This document shows, in pieces, positions 1 through 10,503 of a stretch of 64,000 nucleotides of DNA. The stretch comes from Astrothelium macrocarpum (taxonomy: Eukaryota; Ascomycota; Dothideomycetes; Trypetheliales; Trypetheliaceae), in the NCBI GenBank assembly GCA_021030915.1, contig JAGEMR010000076.1:83999-147998 (forward strand). Direction: 5' to 3'. Below the pieces are notes generated by a model. The model worked only from the letters and a program-made list of their open reading frames with translations, made no database searches and had not been told where the DNA came from. How positions within the stretch are numbered: position 1 is the first letter of the stretch; every line of letters starts with the position of its first letter. Both the position numbers and the translations under genes were made by a program.

Positions 1-230
1 GCTTGTTCGGCTCATTAATCGGGACTTTTTGAATCGTGGGATGGTGGGGTAAACCGGTAAAGGCACCAGATTTTCAGCTGTATCTGACGTAGTTTTACAT
101 TCTGCACATGCACGACAGATTCCGGTGTCAATCCCCCACCTTGTTCGGAATTTGTCCCGAATGCAGAATTTCAACGTTGCTTATTATTAGCAATTTATTA
201 TACTGAGTAATCGCCTGGTAGGTCAAATAG

Positions 231-1430
231 CTAGTCATACCAAATAGCATTCATTCCAAATCCTGGCTCCTTGATATCACAGTGTGCCACTCTTGCCAGG
301 AATTCGTCTTTCCATTGATAAATCTCAACCCAACCCTCCTGGTCATCCGTCAAAGCTAACCACTCGTCACTCCAATCGCAAGGACTTATGGCATTTGAGT
401 GCCCTCCACTTGTCGGGGTGGGATTCATGCAAATCTGTCGTTCAATTTGGCCTACAGGGCCGAGCTTAAAGGCAGAGATGTAGCCTGTTGTGTCAAAGGT
501 ATTTGAACGAGCTGTTGCAAAAAGATATTTTCCACTGTACGAGACGGCGCAAACATCGGATCGATAGTTTTTGTTGCGGAGATTCAGACTTGGAGGAATC
601 AAAGGGTAGGTGTTGTGAGTGAAAACAGGCACATGTCTTCTTTCGTCAATGACATATTCTGCCAAATTATTTCCTGCCTCCATAAGGGCATAAAGATATT
701 TCCCACTGGGATGGATTGCAACCCATCGCGGATGATCTCCAACTTCAGGGGCGTCGAGACTGTCAACAAGAGTCACGTGTCCTGTCTCTGGATCCTTCTT
801 GTGCGTCCAGATTTTGTCGGCCCACATGTCTGCAGAATACAGATACGTTTCTGTGGGATCAAACACCATGCCGTGAATGGCAGACTTCGGGCTGTATTCA
901 TAATTTTGAATATTTTCACGTAACGCCCCGTTCTCGTTCACCGAGAAGACGTTACCAAAGCCTGCATGATCATAAAACGGGTTTCCGTAAACATTGTAAG
1001 GAGGTTTCTTGGCTGCCAGAACAAAGATGGCCCTGGTTTTTGTCTCTAAACTTGCTGCTTTTGCTGTGATATTTTTAGTGATGGTCACATCGGGTTCTAT
1101 GGGCAGGCTTCTCACGATCGTGTCCCATAGGGTGCGATGCACGATGGAAAATCTGAGATGGACTAATCACTTCATGACTGGACCATTTTTTCATTGATGC
1201 TCCATAAATATTTTTCTTTGCATGCTACGTATGCCCAATCTACCTTAATTCAGTGCACTTTCGAAATAAAGAAGTCGGCTACTGACATCAAAAGTCATCC
1301 ATGATATAGGTTCGTCAGGAGGAATGCTCGTCCTCTTGATCAATTTCAAGGTCAATGCTACATCGTCGAATTCAAGTGTGAAAATGGCTCCTGGTGGGGT
1401 CCAAGTGCCCACCATCAAATGATGCAGCAT
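231..1430 (-). CDS. 3-carboxy-cis,cis-muconate cyclase (lactonizing enzyme), 3 exons
   Basis: Fungal carboxymuconate lactonizing enzymes are seven-bladed beta-propellers that cyclise 3-carboxy-cis,cis-muconate to a lactone in the protocatechuate branch of the beta-ketoadipate pathway. I place exons at 1430-1287, 1224-1116 and 1063-231 (361 codons). The introns are 62 nt (GTCAGT...GTAG) and 52 nt (GTGAGA...CACAG, branch CACTAA), and both joins restore family sequence: TFD|HAKKNIYGASMKKW and HPMGHD|PKAASLETKTRAIF. Family signatures seen are the start MLHHLMVGTWTPPGAIFT, HGMVFDPTETYLYSAD, GDHPRWVAIHPSGKYLYALM, SPTPTSGGHSNA-like and the C-terminal GFGMNAIWYD. The length is normal. It is divergent from an intradiol dioxygenase, which supports a role in aromatic catabolism. 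The enzyme class is secure; the exact substrate is inferred. Confidence 0.92.
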
Positions 1431-2017
1431 GCTCAACAGCGACCGGGCAATAACACGGCTGATCAAGAGGTCGTTGATGTACGTCGATAATACGGCTGAT
1501 GGAAGAGTTCTTGCTAATCTGGAAAAATGCAGTGTCTGACTAAAATCCACATCATGACTGGCGTGTTGAGCTCTAAAGCCGATTCCTGAACCGAACTAGC
1601 TCTGGAATCCTCGTCAACTTGGCGGGGGAAAATCCGGGGCCGATTGGCGGCATGTGGCATACTTCGATGCGCCATGCGCTTGTAACAATTGCATGGTGAG
1701 CATGGCTCAGCCTATTCTGCAGATCCGTGCAATGCTGCCGAGATATTCTTCTTCAGCGGCTCTTGCGGAATATAGCAACGGCATCAATTACAGGTGAGAT
1801 TAGAGTGAGAGGGAGAAGCCGACTGATCTGCCGCCCACGTGGAGGCGCATGAAAATCCATCGGATACGCCTCACCGTTCGGTTGTCCAATAGACTAGGGA
1901 GTGGTGGCAGCTATTGATAAATTGCCTGAGCGCTGCATTTTTCGAGGATTTAAACGTTTAGACCGGCTTGTCGCTAAGCTCCGCAATACACACACAATTC
2001 CAATCCAAAGAGCAAGC
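1431..2017. promoter_or_regulatory. Shared divergent upstream region of cyclase and dioxygenase
   Basis: These 587 bases separate the start codons of two divergently transcribed aromatic-catabolism genes, so they probably hold both promoters. Around 1628-1651 there is a CGG/CCG-rich stretch (ATCCGGGGCCGATTGGCGG) of the kind bound by zinc-binuclear-cluster activators. I see no clear TATA box. Function is inferred from position only. Confidence 0.4.
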
Positions 2018-2971
2018 ATGTCTTCCAATGCCTCCAAGTACGACCCCAACTTCACAAACTATGTCCTGAACGCTACGGGGCCAAAGACTCCTGAGCGGGC
2101 GAGATTCGTCCTCTCGTCTTTGATTAAGCATGTGCATGACTTTGCCCGGGAAGTGGAGCTTACCACCGATGAGTGGATGGCCGGTGTCCAGTTTTTGAAT
2201 GCAGTGGGTCAGATTAGCGATTCCAAGAGAAACGAGGGTCAACGTATATCGGATGTCATCGGACTTGAGTCGTATGTGTCGACGTGAACCTGTTGAGCCT
2301 GTGATGTAACTGATGAACTTTTTTGTAGGCTTGTTGACGAGATTGCGCACAAACTCGCACTAGAGACAGACGACATTCCTACCTCTTCGTCCATCTTGGG
2401 TCCTTTTTGGAGTCCGAATGCTCCATTCCGTAAAAATGGAGAGTCAATCATCCATGAGCTCCCAGACAATGGGCAGGTGGCATTGATGCACGGCACGGTG
2501 TCTGACCTCATCACAAAGAAGCCAATCGCCAATGCAGTTTTTGATATCTGGCAAGCTTCAGCAAATGGAAAATACGATTTCCAGGACCCTGAAAATCAAT
2601 CCGACAACAACCTAAGAGGGAAGTTTAGGACTGATGAGAATGGCAAATACTTCTTTTACTGTCTTCACCCCACTGCATACTCGCTCCCCACTGATGGACC
2701 TGCCGGTGTTCTGCTGAATCTGTTGGATCGACACCCAATGCGGCCCGCACACATTCATCTTATGGTTAGCCACGACTCATTCAAGCCTGTCACGACGCAA
2801 ATCTTCCCCAAGGACGATCCATACCTTGAGACCGACACTGTCTTTGCTGTCAAGCCCGACCTTGTTGTTGACTTTAAGCCTCTCAAGGGAGACCCCAAGG
2901 CTACTCTTGAGCTAGAGTACAATGTCAAGCTAGCACCCAAGGATATTACTCAAGCCTCTGCTCATCTGTAA
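2018..2971 (+). CDS. Intradiol ring-cleavage dioxygenase (hydroxyquinol/catechol 1,2-dioxygenase type), 2 exons
   Basis: This non-heme Fe(III) enzyme opens catechol-type rings between the two hydroxyls. Exons are 2018-2271 and 2329-2971 (298 aa); the 57-nt intron (GTATGT...TTGTAG) joins GLES|LVDEIAH in frame. I chose the ATG at 2018 because the family N-terminus begins there; an in-frame ATG at 1901 adds 39 unrelated residues. The N-terminal helical domain (about 1-100) is followed by GPFWSPNAP and the catalytic beta-sandwich. The iron ligands are visible as Tyr167 (GKYDF), Tyr202 (AYSLPTDGP), His226 and His228 (RPAHIH), spaced 35/24/2 as in the family. YSLPTDGPAG and DPYLETDTVFAVK resemble hydroxyquinol dioxygenases more than classical catechol dioxygenases. 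No signal peptide, so probably cytosolic. The substrate is inferred. Confidence 0.93.
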
Positions 2972-4495
2972 TGTTCAAAGGTTTTGGCAGAACGCGTCTC
3001 AAATTGAGATGTGAAGCGATAGATTACGCGATCACGACGGTTGGGAGCACTTTTTGGAATATCATGCGGCGGCGTTTCATTTCCTGAGAGATGCATGCTG
3101 GTGGTTGATATTCTTGAAGTAATGTCATCAAGAAGATTTTTGTATTTGTGACTCCATTTCAACATGTTTCGTTTAGTTTCGTTGTTAGCATGAGTGAAAT
3201 CTGACATGTTGAAAGCTGTTCTACACTGAATCGAAATGAATTATAGTGAAAAATAGTTCCTCGGAAATGATGGATGCAATTAGGAGTTTTCGTGTAGTGA
3301 TGATCCAAAGCCTGGAGATCATTTAGATGTGGAGAAATACAACAGCCATTAGGGGGTGTTTTGACGCTTGGGCCATGTGTGTCGTGGATATGTCGGCCAA
3401 GAACCTTGTACTTGGAGTCAGCAAACCAACGTCATCTTGCAGAACATCGATGTCTCTGCCAAGTTTTTCCCCATCCTAAACGCCACATTGGTAGGTACCC
3501 GGCAAGGGGCTTGAGATTTGCATGATCCGCGCGCGATGGCAATGTGCCAACTCGATGTCGCCACCCCTGACTCCACAGCGCTTGACCTTCAGTGCCGTCT
3601 TCTCCCTCGACCACAAGAGCTGGGTCCATTGACTCTGTTTTGCAACAAAGTTCCGGGGTAAGGCTACCGAGTGATTACTGGCTTGACGTCCACGTCGATC
3701 TAGAATCATTCTAATGGCCGGATCATATGGAATTGCAAGTAAGTGTTTGTAGAAGTGTTTCTAATCACTTGAGAATGCCTATAGACGAATGGTCGATTCG
3801 TAGGCAGACTTGCCCATGATTTTCTGCAAGGCAATTCTCAAACGCCTAGGCCACTAGGTCGAAGCCTTCTAATGGGACTTATCCGCTGTCAACGTTATGC
3901 TTCGCGCTCTTTTAGGATTTGCGCCGTTAAGAGGATCCAATCAGGACACTACAAAACCGAAAACGGTAGAGATCCTAAACTCGATTGGAAGATGCTGATT
4001 CCCCTTGATTATTTCGCTTGGGCCAGAATGATGGGTATTGCAATCGGCAAGTATTCTCCCGTCGGTTACGCGAATCTATCTTTTCCTAACTTGGTTATGG
4101 TCAACTGTCTTGTAAAAATAGCGAGCAATCAGCTTGCCAAACACCACTGTTCTGGGCTTATGTTTAATTTCAAGGCCTGTTCACCTTTGGCCTCAGCATG
4201 GTAAACACGCCGCAACGACTGCTGTCCAGTATCCACAATCCACCTCGGAGGTACCGGGACCTGGAGCAGCACAGTGACAACCCTGGTGGCTGTCACTCCG
4301 CGGCAAGGAAATGAGATCACTGTCGGACTGGCTAATAGTCCCATCGACAATATGTGACTAGTAGGTACTTGTAGACGCGTTCTTTGTCTGTGTTGTTCAA
4401 AAGTTCTCCGTCTTGTTCTACCTTTCAATCTCTCTCATCCTCCTCTCTTGATTGTAATCTTTTTCTAATATCTCCTTACTGTATCTTGGTCGAAT
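2972..4495. other. Intergenic region, no supported gene
   Basis: About 1.5 kb with only short, unconserved reading frames on both strands. Bases 4384-4490 are pyrimidine-rich (CTTTCAATCTCTC, CTCCTCTCTTG), typical of a fungal promoter or 5' leader just upstream of the aquaporin start. Confidence 0.5.
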
Positions 4496-6596
4496 ATGGG
4501 AGATCAAGCGGCCAAAGGGAAACGCCATTCAGGCGCTGTACACCGAGCAACGCTCTCAGACCCAAACCCAAATGAGACATTTGCAAGGTATCAAAGTGCT
4601 CCGTTTCGTCAATTTTCCTCACGGAACTTTCACAATGCAGCATTTCATGATGTAACTCCAATGTTGAACAATGGAAAAGGAGCTGCGCTGCAAAATGATT
4701 TGGCCGATCATCAAGCTGTTCAGGAGGTTCTTGAGCGGCAAAAGAAGTTGGAAGGTAGTCTACAAAAGGTCATGGACCGTCAGAGCAGCCAAAACCCACC
4801 AGGTGGTGCGGGCTCGGGGCACCCACAGGGCTATGATGCCGTCGACTTCGATCCCAGTGCTGGACAATCAAATGTCGGTGGCCAAACGAGACGTCCAGAG
4901 TATTCTCTCGCCGGGCCTAGGGGTCCTCCACCAACAGATCAATACAAAGGGTACCGAGATCCGGATTACCGCAACTTTGGTGAAGAAGAGGATGCTAGCC
5001 CCCAACCAAAGTGGGGACTTGCAAAGCCGTTTCCTCATGTGAGTCGGAGAGGGAAACGGGGCCGGAAGACAAAACGAAGTGGTGCTACAAGAGGAGGTCA
5101 ACGCGAGCATCCGTCAGGCCAAGTATGGTTGTTGCTCGGTAAACTTGCTTATTTGCATTAGACTAACTAAGAGTCTAGGTTGGTGGAGGACCTGGTGGCC
5201 ATTATGGCTCTCCGGTGCGAGGCCAGCCGCAAGGTGAAGTGCCTGGAGGTCCAGCGACCAAGGCAAGAGAACAAGCAGACGAGGACGAGAATGGCCATGC
5301 CAACTTTGTTGAGCATTTTGCTGATACGTTGACTGGGTCTGGCGAATTAGGTGGTCCGATGAATGATAGTCAAGAGACTTTGACTGATGAAGCCGACACG
5401 GAGGGTGAGGAAGAGGAGGAAATTCCCAATTACTGGTTCCATATTCGTCGCATGATTCGTGAACCTTTGGCAGAGTACGGTTAAAAGTCTCGGAAAAAGC
5501 AAAAGCATGCGAACTAACAATGTGTAGGTGGCTCGCAACGATGGTCGCAGTCCTCATGGGCGTAGCAGGCAATCTCCAAGTAAAGACTTCCAAATCCCAA
5601 TCAGGAAATTTTACTCAATCAGCTGCCATGTGGGGAATCGGTACCATGATGGCCATTTACATTGCTGGTGGCGTATCTGGAGCACATTGTGAGTTTTGAT
5701 AAACTCTGAAAATGAAGCAAAATACTCATGAAAAACTAGGTAACCCCATGGTGTCGATCTCGCTTACTGTCTTTCGAGGATTCCCCTTTCGCAAATGCGT
5801 CATTTACATTGCTGCACAATGTGTTGGTGCAATAACGGCAGTCTTTATAGTATATGGTATCTACAAGGACGCTATTCTCGCCTTGGATCCGCACAAGACG
5901 ACCGGCAATGAAACTTACAATACTGGGACTGCATTCTTCACGCTCCCGGCGTCCTTTGCGACTCCAGTGACGGCCTTCTTTACCGACTTTACGTCGGCAG
6001 CAGTCATGTATGTACACCACCTGAGTAGTCGTTTCTTTTGCGATTTGGCAGATGTCTCTTTCGACAAAGCCCATGTTTCTGTCGAGTTGATATCTTAGGA
6101 TTTTGGAATGCTGACATCTTGACTCAGGTTGGGAACCATTCTTGCTCTTGGAGATGATACCAATGCCCCGCCAGGTGCAGGCATGCACGCCTTCATCATT
6201 GGTCTTATTGGCTTTGCTATGGCGTCGACCCTAGGATACAATACCGGACCGCAGACAAATCCTGCCAAAGATCTAGCTACCCGCGTTGTTCCATGCATTG
6301 TTGGTTACGGGTCCGAGATGTGGGAGAGAGGTTGGTGGGCGGAAGCATGGACTGCCGCAGTTTGCGGAGGACTGTTTGGATGTTTGGTCTATGATCTAGC
6401 CATATTCGAAGGTTCCGAGAGCCCAGTAAACTATCCCAGAAAGAAGAGGAGACAGGCTGCAAAAGGGACGAAAGGAAAATGGCTGAAGACTGGACTCTTT
6501 GGAAAAGCCAAGAAACAGACAGCCAAGAAGGACCTCGAGGACGGTACTATTGGCATTTTGGATCCAAACCGTGAAAAGAGACTGGATGGGCATTAG
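4496..6596 (+). CDS. Fungal aquaglyceroporin (MIP family) with long N-terminal extension, 5 exons
   Basis: Major intrinsic proteins form channels for water, glycerol or small solutes. Exons are 4496-5122, 5179-5474, 5528-5688, 5740-6007 and 6128-6596, closing to 606 aa in frame. The first about 300 residues are hydrophilic and low-complexity (Gly, Pro, Gln and acidic), as in Yfl054-like fungal aquaglyceroporins. The channel starts near REPLAEWLATMVAVLMG and has six hydrophobic segments. The two half-helix motifs are SGAHCNPMVS (NPA changed to NPM, 363-365) and GPQTNPAKD (495-499), where the Arg that normally follows NPA is Lys498. The C-terminal tail is strongly basic (KKRRQ, KGKWLK, KKQTAKK) and cytoplasmic by family topology. 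Both pore changes could alter selectivity. Family call secure; substrate unknown. Confidence 0.9.
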
Positions 6597-6856
6597 GGAA
6601 TGCTCTTGAGAAGACTAGATGGATCTGGAATGATTCACTTTTGGAGAATTGGACGGTTAAAAGCAACATTCTGGTACACAAGCAACGTTAATGGTGTTTA
6701 TGAGAATATGCATAAGATACCCTTCACAGTACACGGCTCACAGCATTATTGGTTGAAAAAGTACACGATTAGTCTTGGTATTAATGTAATTAATCTTGTT
6801 ACTTCATACTAAAATTAATCATCTTTAAGATTGGTGCAAACCAATGCATCTATCGT

Positions 6857-7960
6857 TTATATTTCCTCGTATTCATCCCTAAAGACCATGCATCTACTTT
6901 GACCCTCGTCATCTATCCAAGTTCTAAACATACCTCCGCAATTAAAGTCGAACACAATCTTCCCCTCTCGATCATTGAGTTCTATACCGATCATGCCACC
7001 TTGTCCTTCTCCCGTCTTTTGCCATCTATCACCTGCTGACCTTTGTAGATCGCCATCTGGACCAGTCATCTGCGTAAGTGCCCTTTGTAGTGGCTGATTG
7101 GAATACCGAGCAATAGCAGACGCTGTTCTCACCGCATTCAAGCGTAGAAAAGAATCTCCATTACCTGTACCCGACATGGCCGTTGCTCTCCTGCGACCAA
7201 CTTCATCACTCCATTCCTCTGCCCAGAAGCCTGCCCCCAACGTTGGCGTATCGCCAATTCTCCCAGGCAACTTGTTCGTGATACCGCCAGTCGAAGTCGC
7301 CACGCACAGCGTCCCACTCTTATCCAGCACCACAGCACCAACAGTCCCTTGGGCAAGATATTCATGGCCATCCCATGATGGATCCCCATTAATGTTCACA
7401 TCGCCAACACCTGCTCCTTCTCCTCTCTCCTTCTCCCTCTCCAATCCCCTCCTATGCTCCTCCCACCTCTTCCTCGTCCAATGCCACCCAACCTCACACA
7501 TCTCAACCCCCCACTCCCCCGCCAACCTCTCCGCCTCCTCCCCGGCCAGCTGCACATGACTCTGCGCACCGCCACCGCCCTCCTCATCGCCACGCACCAG
7601 CATCTCCCTTGCCAGCGCAATCGGATGCTTGACGCGCCGCAGCCGCATGACGCCGACGCCGCGCTTGCGCCGGCCGCGCGACACCATGACGCTGGCCTCG
7701 AGCTCGAGCGTGCCCGCGCGCGTGAACACGGCGCCCTTGCCCGCGTTGAACAGCGGGTCGGCTTCGAGGCGCGTGACCGCGTGCACCGCGACGTCGAGCG
7801 CCGACGCGGACGAGTGCAGCAGCGAGGCCGACGAGGAGAGGATGGAGAGCAGGGCGTCGCGGTGTGCGGCGTAGAGGGCCGGTGGGAGGTTGGCGCGGGT
7901 GATGTTGCCGGCGCCGCCGTGGATGATGATGCGTGGTTGGATGGGCTTGTGGATGGTCAT
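6857..7960 (-). CDS. Asparaginase / isoaspartyl peptidase-like Ntn hydrolase
   Basis: Members of this family hydrolyse L-asparagine or isoaspartyl peptides after autocleavage exposes an N-terminal Thr nucleophile. The intronless frame gives 367 aa. The diagnostic blocks are in order: IIHGGAGNI (12-20), LFNAGKGAVFT (70-80), the cleavage/nucleophile site AQGTVGAVVLD with Thr206, and TSTGGITNKLPGRIGDTPTLGAG. The segment between about 125 and 200 is rich in Glu, Arg and Gly and is less conserved, which is usual for the disordered linker before the cleavage site. The gene is divergent from the hydrolase at 8427. Coding GC is high in its 5' half compared with neighbours. It could act on either substrate class; the nucleophile is intact. 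Confidence 0.9.
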   Translation of the reverse strand: MTIHKPIQPRIIIHGGAGNITRANLPPALYAAHRDALLSILSSSASLLHSSASALDVAVHAVTRLEADPLFNAGKGAVFTRAGTLELEASVMVSRGRRKRGVGVMRLRRVKHPIALAREMLVRGDEEGGGGAQSHVQLAGEEAERLAGEWGVEMCEVGWHWTRKRWEEHRRGLEREKERGEGAGVGDVNINGDPSWDGHEYLAQGTVGAVVLDKSGTLCVATSTGGITNKLPGRIGDTPTLGAGFWAEEWSDEVGRRRATAMSGTGNGDSFLRLNAVRTASAIARYSNQPLQRALTQMTGPDGDLQRSAGDRWQKTGEGQGGMIGIELNDREGKIVFDFNCGGMFRTWIDDEGQSRCMVFRDEYEEI

Positions 7961-8426
7961 TTTGGGGAGGGGTGAGAAGGGGATGAGAGTGTGAATGGAG
8001 GTGGAGTTGGGTTTGGGAGGGAGAGTGGCGTGTTCAGAGCTACCCCTCCATGCCCTGGTCTAATAATTGAGCTTTGCATGGGTTCTGATTTTGATAGTGC
8101 CGAGGATCCTGACAGTCTACCTATTGATTCTGCATCTGTTGGAGCCTCAACTTCGCTCCGGCGGAGGTAGGGCCGTTAGGGTTTGTGTTTGTCCTTCTCA
8201 CCGGTAAAAGAATGCGAGCATCGATTTCCTGTCTGATTCTAGCGCGGGTTTGAATACGACTTTAGACCAGGGATGGCTCTCTATATCTATACCATTGCTG
8301 ACATGGCCGGACTATAGGATCGCTGGCAATACTCCCGCTAACAATGGCGATTGTCGGGTATATAAGCTGTAGGCCTCGAGGATTATGAATGGTCTCTTGC
8401 TGTAGTAAGTACATTGAGAGTGCGAG
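7961..8426. promoter_or_regulatory. Divergent intergenic region between asparaginase and alpha/beta hydrolase
   Basis: These 466 bases between two divergent start codons presumably contain both promoters. ATATAAGC near 8360 is TATA-like for the plus-strand gene. No other motif stands out. Confidence 0.35.
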
Positions 8427-9389
8427 ATGGAAAGCTTCACCGAAACATTACCAGACGGTAGGACTCTCAATGGTCTCATTCTTCTCCCTTCCAAACCTCC
8501 AACTTCATTCAATACTCCCCATATCCCCCTCATCATCTGCATCCATGGCGGAACCTATTCAGCCGACTACTTTGACGCCTGTCCCACCACCTCCATAACC
8601 AACATCACCACTCCCCTCTCCATCCCCATCATCTCCATCTCCCGCCCCGGCTACGGCGGCAGCACCCACCTCCCCCGTCCCCCCGCACCCAGCACCGGCA
8701 CGACCTTCATCCAAGAAACCGGCAAACACCTGCACACCGTCATCCTCCCCCACCTCTGGCACAAATACGCCCCCGCCAGCGGCGCAACCTCTCTAATCCT
8801 CCTCTCACACTCCATCGGCGCGGCCATCGCCCTCGTCACCGCAGCCCTGCACGCGGACTCCCCCCCAGCATACCCGCTCGCAGGTCTCATCATCTCCGGC
8901 ATCGGGTCGCGGGTGCGCGCGCTGCCGGACCCCAGCTACGATCCGCACGCGCCGACGACCGAAGAGGAGGTGCTGTGGCCGCGCGCGCACAAGGACGAGG
9001 CCATGCTGTGCGCGAGCCGGGGCGCGGCGCCCGCCGATGCGCTGGCGCAGTCGGACCGGCTGAACCAGCCCATGCGCGTTGCGGAGCGCCGCGATATCCA
9101 GCTCGCGTGGCCGGGGTACTGGCGGGCGTATGCGGCGCGGGTCAGGGTGCCGCTGCTGTATGGGCTGGCGGGGGAGGAGGCGCTGTGGGAGACGGGCGAG
9201 GAGATGGTGGGGGAGTTTGTGGATGCGTTTGAGAGGAGCGTGAGGCGCGAGGGGAGTGTGGTGTTGGGGGCGCCGCATTGTATGGAGTTGAGTTATTGGG
9301 GGAGGGGATGGTTGACGAGGTGTGTGGGGTTTGGGATGGAGTGTGCGGTATGGTGGGCGTTTGAGAGTGAGAAGGCAAAGGGGATATAG
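8427..9389 (+). CDS. Alpha/beta hydrolase
   Basis: Single-exon, 320-aa alpha/beta-hydrolase fold protein. It has the oxyanion-hole motif CIHGGTYSADYF (His40-Gly-Gly), the strand-turn motif ISRPGYGGST, the nucleophile elbow LLSHSIGAA (Ser129, with Ser in place of the first Gly of GxSxG) and the catalytic His284 in GAPHCMELS. There is no signal peptide or membrane segment, so it is probably intracellular. Substrate is not predictable; esterases, lactonases and C-C hydrolases share this fold. The coding sequence is strongly GC-rich from about 8880 onward. Confidence 0.85.
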   Translation: MESFTETLPDGRTLNGLILLPSKPPTSFNTPHIPLIICIHGGTYSADYFDACPTTSITNITTPLSIPIISISRPGYGGSTHLPRPPAPSTGTTFIQETGKHLHTVILPHLWHKYAPASGATSLILLSHSIGAAIALVTAALHADSPPAYPLAGLIISGIGSRVRALPDPSYDPHAPTTEEEVLWPRAHKDEAMLCASRGAAPADALAQSDRLNQPMRVAERRDIQLAWPGYWRAYAARVRVPLLYGLAGEEALWETGEEMVGEFVDAFERSVRREGSVVLGAPHCMELSYWGRGWLTRCVGFGMECAVWWAFESEKAKGI

Positions 9390-9624
9390 GTGGCGATGGT
9401 GGTATGGGATTTGCTATATATTGTGGCGGATTTGATGGATATGGTTTCGGTCTCTTAGAACTGCTCGTGTGGCCGTCTAAAATGTACTTGTTCTCAACTG
9501 ATTAGTACTTGTAGTGTTCGCGGTAAATACATGCTTGGCTGATAAAATCCTGAACATCTTTGTCATGCCAGTTATTCAACGGGCTCTCATCCAACTTGCT
9601 TGGCTGACTCTTCCGCTTAATGGC

Positions 9625-9795
9625 AGGCGATCAGCGGTCTGCAGTTGATAGTGGACGGTGGGCCATCTTCTCTCAGCGGTCAGCGGTCGACGATCAACAG
9701 TGGGCGCCAGGCAGCTTCTTTCGCTCAATGATCGGCGGTGGGTAGTCAATAGTGTCTATTGTTTGACGATCGGCATACGGCTCAGTGGTGGGCGA
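9625..9795. repeat. Degenerate tandem repeat, about 3 units of about 50 bp
   Basis: Three imperfect copies share GATCAGCGGT, GTTGATAGTGG, ATCAACAGTGGGC and GATCGGCGGTGGG blocks with CTTCT...CTCA spacers, beginning near 9629, 9676 and 9729. The array sits in the 3' intergenic space between the hydrolase and the RING gene. It has no coding potential. Confidence 0.55.
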
Positions 9796-9820
9796 GCTTT
9801 ATCATCTTCATTTGTCCACC

Positions 9821-10503
9821 TTATGCATACATCATATCCCCATCCTCCTCCTCGTCCTCATCCACGACCTTCTTCTCCACCTTCTTCTTGACCAAGACCT
9901 CCCTATCCAACGGACATGTCGGATTCAGTTTCAACCACGGCGTGATGCATTCCAAATCATACACATGGCTCCCCTTGCATGGCAGCCTCACCACCAGCGG
10001 GTACTTCTCGTCCAAGAACCCATTCCCACAGATCGGACATGTGTCCCCGGGCTTCAGCCGCGCCTTTGCGACTCGGTCCAGCCCAGCCAGATACTCGTCC
10101 GACACGCCTTCGACTTCCTTGGGTGGGTCTTCCGCGCTCGCGAGCAGCTCTTGCACTAGACGTCCCAGTAGCTCGGCCTGACTGTCCTGCGCGTGCGTCT
10201 CTGAGCCGTCGGCGCCGGAGGTGGGAGGGATGGGTTGCATGGAGGCGAAGCTGTTGGCAAGGGTGCGAAAGGCGGCTGAGACGTCGACGGGGTGGGGGAG
10301 TGCATGTTGGTTTTGGGGTGCGCGCGTGCCGGAGGTGTCGACGTGTTCGAGGGCGGAGAAGAATGTGGAGAGGTCGGGACGACGGGAGGTTTGAGAGGCA
10401 GAGGTATCGTTGGGAACGTTGTGTTCGACTGGGTAGTGAGGTAAGGTCAGTGGGTGAGAGAGTTGGGGACAGTTGAGTTGGATGTACCTTCGTAGGTAGA
10501 CAT
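9821..10503 (-). CDS. RING-finger protein (putative E3 ubiquitin ligase), 2 exons
   Basis: Exons are 10503-10488 and 10428-9821, separated by a 59-nt GTACAT...CCCAG intron, giving 207 aa that start MSTYEVEHNVPNDTSASQ. The first exon is only 16 nt. Residues 1-130 are hydrophilic and mostly disordered. The RING follows: CPICGNGF, then LPCKGSHVYDLECI, then a PWL turn and TCPLDR. The last canonical zinc-binding Cys of CxxC is Asp here (CPLD). The C-terminus is acidic and basic (VKKKVEKK, DEDEEEDGD). RING proteins recruit E2 enzymes; the substrate is unknown. Confidence 0.82.

Noticed and set aside
7454..7975. 173-codon plus-strand frame opposite the asparaginase gene
   Set aside because: It is antisense to a clear coding gene in GC-rich sequence, and is Arg/Pro/His-rich without family features: a shadow frame.
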